Part shown: positions 33,551 through 37,519 of the stretch, piece by piece
Numbering within the stretch: position 1 is the stretch's first letter
Layout of the letters: each line of letters starts with the position of its first letter
Assembly (NCBI GenBank): GCA_003225215.1
Contig: QIBC01000098.1
Span: forward strand, 1-37,519
DNA: 37,519 bases
Origin: Acidobacteriota bacterium
Lineage (GTDB): Bacteria; Acidobacteriota; Terriglobia; Terriglobales; Acidobacteriaceae
Direction: 5' to 3'
The notes under the pieces: generated by a model
The model's input: only the letters and a program-made list of their open reading frames with translations
What the model was told of the DNA's origin: nothing
Databases searched by the model: none
Program-made: the position numbers and the translations under genes

Positions 33551-33958
33551 GTGTCGGGCGTGAAGCAGGTGGTGGCAGCGCTCATCGTTCGCAACGGCAA
33601 GCTACTGATTTGCCAGCGCACAAAAGACCAGCCCATGGCCCTGAAATGGGAATTCCCTGGCGGAAAAATCGAGCCCGGGGAGGAACAGGTCGCCGCTCTG
33701 CGCCGCGAACTCGATGAAGAGCTGGGCATATCGGCGACGATTGGAGAGAAAGTAGCTTCCGTCCAGCACCAATACAAACGTGGGGGAGCAGTGGAGCTCC
33801 ATTTTTATCGAGTAAGAGAATATGAAGGCGAGATGGAGAACCGCATCTTCGAGCAGATCCGCTGGGTGGATCGCCAGGAGCTGCCTCGTTTCGACTTCCT
33901 CGAAGCCGACCGTGACATCATCCAGCAGCTTGCCAGCGGAAAATTGCTGCAAAACTGA
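33551..33958 (+). CDS. MutT-like Nudix hydrolase
   Basis: About 135 residues with a complete Nudix box: GGKIEPGEEQVAALRREL followed by DEELGI (G-x5-E-x7-REx2EExG). The N-terminal VVAALIVRNGKLLICQRTK and WEFPGGK are typical for MutT, which removes oxidised nucleotides such as 8-oxo-dGTP; related proteins act on other nucleotides, so the substrate is not certain. The open frame extends upstream to 33314, into the 3' end of the BtuF-like gene. The family start fits GTG at 33551 or 33560. It converges with the Nramp-like gene, 25 bases between their stops. Confidence 0.9.
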   Translation: MSGVKQVVAALIVRNGKLLICQRTKDQPMALKWEFPGGKIEPGEEQVAALRRELDEELGISATIGEKVASVQHQYKRGGAVELHFYRVREYEGEMENRIFEQIRWVDRQELPRFDFLEADRDIIQQLASGKLLQN

Positions 33959-33983
33959 TTCAAAAAACTGCGCTCAAGCAGCA

Positions 33984-35064
33984 TTATTTCTGCGTAAAAG
34001 GATAAGCCAGCGACAGAAGAATCAACACAACTGTGGTTGCCCAGGCAATTACGTTGAAGAGCCTTGAGTTTGTGTGGCGTCCCATAAGCTCTTTTTTGTT
34101 GATCAGCAGCAGCATGAAGATCAGCACTGCTGGAAGCGCGACGCCATTAATCACCTGCGATAGAATCGAAACTTTCACCAGTGGAACGCCAGGGAGCAGG
34201 ACAAATCCTGCGCCGGCGGCTAGAAGAATCGTGTAAAGCCAGTAGAAGACCGGCGCTTCTTTGAAGCTGTGGTCCACTCCAGACTCGAATCCCAGCCCTT
34301 CGCACACCGTGTATGCCGTCGAGATGGGCAAAATCGACGCGGCAAATAACGACGCATTGAATAACCCTGCCGCAAAAAGCAAGTAAGCATAGTTCCCGAC
34401 CAGCGGCCTCAGAGCCTGCGCCGCGTCTGTCGGGTCGTGGATATCCGTGTGTCCGGCGACGAAGAGCGTCGCCGCGCAGGCGATGATGATGAACCACGCA
34501 ACGACATCAGTGAATAAACATCCCACAATGACATCGAGCCTTGAGGCAGCGTACTGCTTGATGCTGACACGCTTCTCCGCTATCGACGCCTGTAGATAAA
34601 ACTGCATCCAGGGCGCGATGGTTGTGCCCACGAGGCCGATGATCATGTATAGATATGCCGAGTTGCGAAAATCCTGAGCATGTGGCGGACGAAGCGTGTT
34701 GACAAATGCTGTGCTCCAGTCCGGACGAGCGAGTACGCCCGCGATGATGTAAGCGATGTAGAAGAACGAAGCGCCAAGAAAAACCTTTTCTACGCTCTTG
34801 TATGTTCCTTTCACGACGATGAGCCACACGATAACCGCACAAACGGGCCATGCGGGCGCACATCTCCTGAATCACGATCAGTGAAATCGTGATTGGAACC
34901 ATGGTCCAGAGCAGCGAGTACCCAAACTGCGCGCCGGCCTGAGAGTAGGTGAAGATGCCGCCTGCATCGTTGTCCACGTTGGCGGTAATGAATCCCGGCC
35001 CAACAACGGAAAAGAACAGGAGGAGTTTTATCCACCACCGAGACAGTGTTCTCTTGGGTCTCAC
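33984..35064 (-). pseudogene. Nramp-related divalent metal transporter, broken by internal deletion and frame change
   Basis: Two frames give an Nramp-fold transporter. The N-terminal part starts at GTG 35064 with helix 1 (VVGPGFITANVDNDAGG) and AQFGYSLLW and reaches EMCARM. The C-terminal part resumes in another frame at about 34846 (PVCAVIVWLIVVKGTYKSVEKVF) and continues to 33984 with about seven helices. Around 60 residues of helices 3-4 are missing by comparison with the family. The metal site is atypical: DAGG (from D33) stands where canonical Nramp has DPGN, and GTTIAPW where it has the MPH motif. To my recollection such Met-to-Ala and Asn-to-Gly changes mark Nramp-related magnesium transporters. 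The upstream MgtE-like gene fits this. Confidence 0.87.
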
Positions 35065-35161
35065 TCAGGCGCTCACATCACAATGTCAGGATTGCACTTC
35101 GCGAACGCGAAGCAGTCCAGCATAAATGGGGAATGAGAATCGGTCAGCCGGAAAAATCTTT

Positions 35162-35374
35162 TTCACCACGGAGCCACGGAGAAACGCGGAACTGGGTGAA
35201 CACGGAGGGCACGGAGGTCACAAAGAAGGTGGGGCTTTTCTCGATTTCAGATCGGCCCGAAATCGTCTGACTGAACGCCTGGTTCAACTAAGTCAGTCCT
35301 CCGCTAGCTTTGTGTCCCTCCGGGTTCCGTCCTCATTTCGGTTTTTCTCCGTGACTCAGTGACTCCGTGGTGAA
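35162..35374. repeat. Degenerate palindromic repeat, TTCACCACGGAG family
   Basis: A left arm (35162-35184, TTCACCACGGAGCCACGGAG) and a right arm (35344-35374) face each other across about 160 bp; inside, CACGGAGG units repeat at about 35201-35217. It fills most of the 321-bp gap between the MgtE-like gene and the Nramp-related gene and may separate their transcripts. No gene is seen inside. Confidence 0.75.
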
Positions 35375-35385
35375 GAGGAGTTAGT

Positions 35386-36651
35386 TCACCTCTGCTCGCG
35401 CAGCAACGTGATCACGTCGTCCGCGGTGATGATTCCGCGCAGGCGTTGCTGATTGTCGACAACCGGTAAGGTGTAGAGGTTGTACTTATCCATGAGCTCG
35501 GCAACCTTGTTTTGCTTCTCGTTCTCATAGACGAAAATCAGAGGTTTGGCGGTAAGCTCTTTGAGTGGCTTCGTTGGCGAATTCAGGACGATTCGCTGCA
35601 GGGGGACGGAACCGGACAGCTTGCCCTGGGCATCCACCAGATAGATCGTTGCAACGCTCTCCACTCCGCCCTCGAAACTGCGTAGAAGATCGATAGCTTG
35701 ACCGGCGGTGGCATCCTCGGGAGCAGCGAGGTACTCGGTTGTCATGCGACCAGCAGCGGTCTTTTCGCCGTGCTCGAGGAGTTCGGCAACCTCTTCGCGT
35801 TCCGCCGGCTCCATCTCTTCCAGGATCTCTTCGGAGCGCTCCTCAGGAAGCTGATCGAGCAAATCAGCCGCGGCATCCGGATCCATTTCCTCCACGATGT
35901 CTGCCGCGCGTTCTGGATCGAGCGACTCGACGATTGAAGCCTGAATGTCGGGATCAACTTCTTCGAGAGCCTCGGCGGCAACTTCTTCGTCCAAAGTCTC
36001 AAAAACTGCTTCCCGCTCAGCCGGTGCCAAGTTTTCAACGATGTCCGCGATGTCAGCGGGGTGCAGTTGTGAGAGCCGTTCATGTTCGATTCGAAGCTTG
36101 ACGCGGCGCGCCGGATCGGTCTCGATGAGATCGACGAATTCCCAGGGAATGACGCGGGGCTTTAATTTCTTGACGACTGCTTCGATGGCGGCAGCCGGGG
36201 CCACGCCTTTGAGCAGACGCCGTACGGCCCCACGCAAACCGACATCAACCTCTGAAATCCTTATGTTGACTCCGCCGTTCGCAGGCTCAGGATGCAGGTC
36301 GACGTCGTTGACGCGGACGACTTTACGTCCATGGACATCGATGATCTGCTGGTCGAGGAGATCTCTTTCCAACAGAAAGAAGTCATCCAGAGTAACTGCT
36401 TCAGGCCATTCCGAAGCCGGAGCAGAGGCCCGCACTTTGGCATCGGCATCGATCTGAATCATGCTCGTCAGAAGGAAGCGGTCGCCCCTCGCCGTCTTGA
36501 CTACCAGCCCGGAGACTCGGGCTGCATCCTCTTGAGGACGCAACGCTACCTCCTTCACTTTGCCCACGACCGCTCCACTGGAGTCAGTAACGCGCGTGCC
36601 GAGAAGGCGCGAAAGTGCCAAACCGTGATTCACAACGGCAGAATAGCGCAA
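35386..36651 (-). CDS. PRC-barrel / MgtE N-domain / CBS protein lacking a channel
   Basis: A 421-residue soluble protein. Order: PRC-barrel-like region (about 10-75, LLGTRVTDSSGAVVGKVKEV), a second small beta region (about 95-135), an MgtE N-terminal superhelical domain (about 195-300, LHPADIADIVENLAPAER and following acidic repeats), and a CBS pair (about 302-420, GRMTTEYLAAPEDATA to ITADDVITLL). In MgtE the N and CBS domains sense magnesium and gate a membrane channel; here the protein ends after CBS and has no membrane helix. It lies upstream of an Nramp-related transporter gene on the same strand, so it probably acts as its sensor or gate. The first codon is TTG; GTG at 36633 is an alternative start. 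Confidence 0.92.
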   Translation of the reverse strand: MRYSAVVNHGLALSRLLGTRVTDSSGAVVGKVKEVALRPQEDAARVSGLVVKTARGDRFLLTSMIQIDADAKVRASAPASEWPEAVTLDDFFLLERDLLDQQIIDVHGRKVVRVNDVDLHPEPANGGVNIRISEVDVGLRGAVRRLLKGVAPAAAIEAVVKKLKPRVIPWEFVDLIETDPARRVKLRIEHERLSQLHPADIADIVENLAPAEREAVFETLDEEVAAEALEEVDPDIQASIVESLDPERAADIVEEMDPDAAADLLDQLPEERSEEILEEMEPAEREEVAELLEHGEKTAAGRMTTEYLAAPEDATAGQAIDLLRSFEGGVESVATIYLVDAQGKLSGSVPLQRIVLNSPTKPLKELTAKPLIFVYENEKQNKVAELMDKYNLYTLPVVDNQQRLRGIITADDVITLLREQR

Positions 36652-36856
36652 AAAACCAACATCAAATCGAACTTCAGATTTTCAGACAGCAGAAAACGTT
36701 GTTGGATGCGCACACTTTGCCAACCGACAGGCCGAATAAAGCAATCGATTGACAGACTCGCCAGTGACAGGCAAACTACCGATTCACTTGAGCAGGCAAG
36801 GCCAACGCAGCTTAAGGGATGCGGAGGTGCGTACGGTCGGCTCGGAAAATGAGTTC

Positions 36857-37303
36857 ATGACCTTAGAACGGGTCTCATACACGCTGGATTCCACGCTCGA
36901 CAGCGTAAACAAAGCAGAACAGACGGCTGAAGCACTAGCCGCTAAAATGCCCTTTGAAGAAGAAGATTGTCACCGGATCGCCATGGCAGTGCGGGAAGCG
37001 GCGGTGAACGCTGTGTTGCATGGCAACGCCTATGATCCGAAAAAGAAGATGACGGTGTCTTTTGAGAATACCGGCGAGTCCCTGGTCATAAAGATCGTCG
37101 ATCAGGGGCGCGGGCTCAGAGATGAAGACATACCCGATCCGCTGGCAGAGGAAAACCTGCTGAAGCAGTCTGGGCGAGGCATCTTCCTTATCCGGTCGTT
37201 TATGGATGAAGTGCGGATCCGAAATTTGGAACCCGGAACAGAAATCACGCTGGTCAAACATACCGGCCATCCCTCAGGGGCGGCCGCGGAGGAAACACAG
37301 TGA
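36857..37303 (+). CDS. RsbW-like anti-sigma factor serine kinase
   Basis: A 148-residue GHKL-type ATP-binding protein. The N box is VREAAVNAVLHGNAYDP, the G1 box is VDQGRGL, and the second glycine box is QSGRGIFLIRSFMDEV, as in RsbW/SpoIIAB. Such kinases phosphorylate a partner STAS protein and hold or release a sigma factor or response regulator. The frame is open to 36749, but the ATG at 36857 (MTLERVSYTLDSTLDSV) fits the family. The last codons overlap the GTG start of the next gene (GTGA, 37300-37303), and that gene encodes the expected STAS partner. The sigma factor itself is not in the window. Confidence 0.9.
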   Translation: MTLERVSYTLDSTLDSVNKAEQTAEALAAKMPFEEEDCHRIAMAVREAAVNAVLHGNAYDPKKKMTVSFENTGESLVIKIVDQGRGLRDEDIPDPLAEENLLKQSGRGIFLIRSFMDEVRIRNLEPGTEITLVKHTGHPSGAAAEETQ

Positions 37304-37519
37304 CGATGAAATCTAATAGCCGGCGCGTTGACGGCGTCACCATCATGGATCTCAGTGGACGCATTACCCTCGGCGAAGGCAGCGTTGTGCTGCGCGACCA
37401 GATCCGCGAGCATCTTGGCAAGGGCGAGAAGAAGATTCTGCTGAACCTGGGCGATGTGACCTATATCGACAGCTCAGGTATCGGTGAGTTGGTCAGCGCC
37501 TTTACTACGGTTCGCAATC
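37300..37519 (+). CDS. RsbV-like STAS domain anti-anti-sigma factor (3' end outside window)
   Basis: The frame opens at GTG 37300, overlapping the kinase stop, with an ATG two codons later (37306), and stays open to the window edge. Visible protein: SRRVDGVTIMDLSGRITLGE, then KILLNLGDVTYIDSSGIGEL, a STAS domain of the SpoIIAA/RsbV type. The serine in the DSSG motif is the expected phosphorylation site for the kinase encoded just upstream. When unphosphorylated it should bind the kinase and release the sigma factor. The GTG start gives tight coupling; the ATG is equally possible. Confidence 0.92.
   Translation, partial: MTMKSNSRRVDGVTIMDLSGRITLGEGSVVLRDQIREHLGKGEKKILLNLGDVTYIDSSGIGELVSAFTTVRN

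Noticed and set aside
18705-34850. Programmed frameshifting as the reason for split argS, DHS-like and Nramp genes
   Set aside because: No slippery sequence is seen at the junctions and, judged against homologues, dozens of residues are missing, which a frameshift would not cause.
22496-35374. The repeated CACGGAG palindromes as a CRISPR array
   Set aside because: Copies are kilobases apart, are inverted pairs rather than direct repeats, and there are no spacers or cas genes.
1-37519. tRNA, rRNA, tmRNA or riboswitch genes
   Set aside because: Both strands were read by eye for T-loop and known leader motifs and none was convincing; a covariance-model scan would be decisive.

Overview
The window reads as a chromosomal segment of an Acidobacteriota bacterium, most likely class Terriglobia (Koribacter/Acidobacteriaceae-like). 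Three things support this. There is a duplicated orphan MacB/FtsX-type permease (ADOP) typical of that phylum. There is a secretin carrying a C-terminal cohesin-like domain next to GspG-like pseudopilins. Several families of palindromic interspersed repeats sit in the intergenic gaps. This assignment comes from gene content only; there is no rRNA or tRNA gene in the window, and no prophage, complete IS or CRISPR.

Layout. 1-4.0 kb: the 3' end of lon with a strong terminator, engB, and a converging M1 aminopeptidase whose 3' end is fused tail to tail with engB. 4.0-7.1 kb: histidine degradation genes hutU-hutI, with the M1 aminopeptidase as probable third cistron. 7.6-11.6 kb: a PQQ-type sugar dehydrogenase lipoprotein and the ADOP permease. 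11.6-15.1 kb (minus): secretin-cohesin, two pseudopilins and a lipoprotein-like pseudopilin derivative. 15.3-24.1 kb: housekeeping genes smpB, pepA, argS (broken), metG-tatD, yajQ and a polyprenyl diphosphate synthase. 24.2-28.5 kb (minus): nuoB, marC, a small membrane protein with a zinc-type dehydrogenase, a GxxExxY cassette, and a broken deoxyhypusine-synthase-like gene. 28.7-31.5 kb: xdhC, a MocA-type nucleotidyltransferase and a HAD phosphatase. 31.5-34.0 kb: an IscU/NifU-like scaffold, vapBC, a BtuF-like binding protein and a MutT-type Nudix hydrolase. 34.0-36.7 kb (minus): a PRC/MgtE-N/CBS regulator upstream of a broken Nramp-related metal transporter. 36.9 kb to the end: an RsbW-like kinase and an RsbV-like STAS protein cut by the window edge.

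Two themes stand out. First, a palindrome family (arms beginning TTCACCACGGAGACAC or close variants) occurs at five places. In four the arms enclose short non-coding DNA; in the fifth, perfect 34-bp terminal inverted repeats bracket exactly one gene, a GxxExxY protein with a PD-(D/E)XK-like signature. This looks like a minimal mobile cassette with gene-less relatives. Second, four conserved loci (engB/pepN junction, argS, the DHS-like gene, the Nramp gene) each appear to have lost DNA. The three internal cases also change frame and each lose roughly 50-65 codons by comparison with remembered homologues. Because argS is normally essential, assembly error must be excluded before calling these real pseudogenes.
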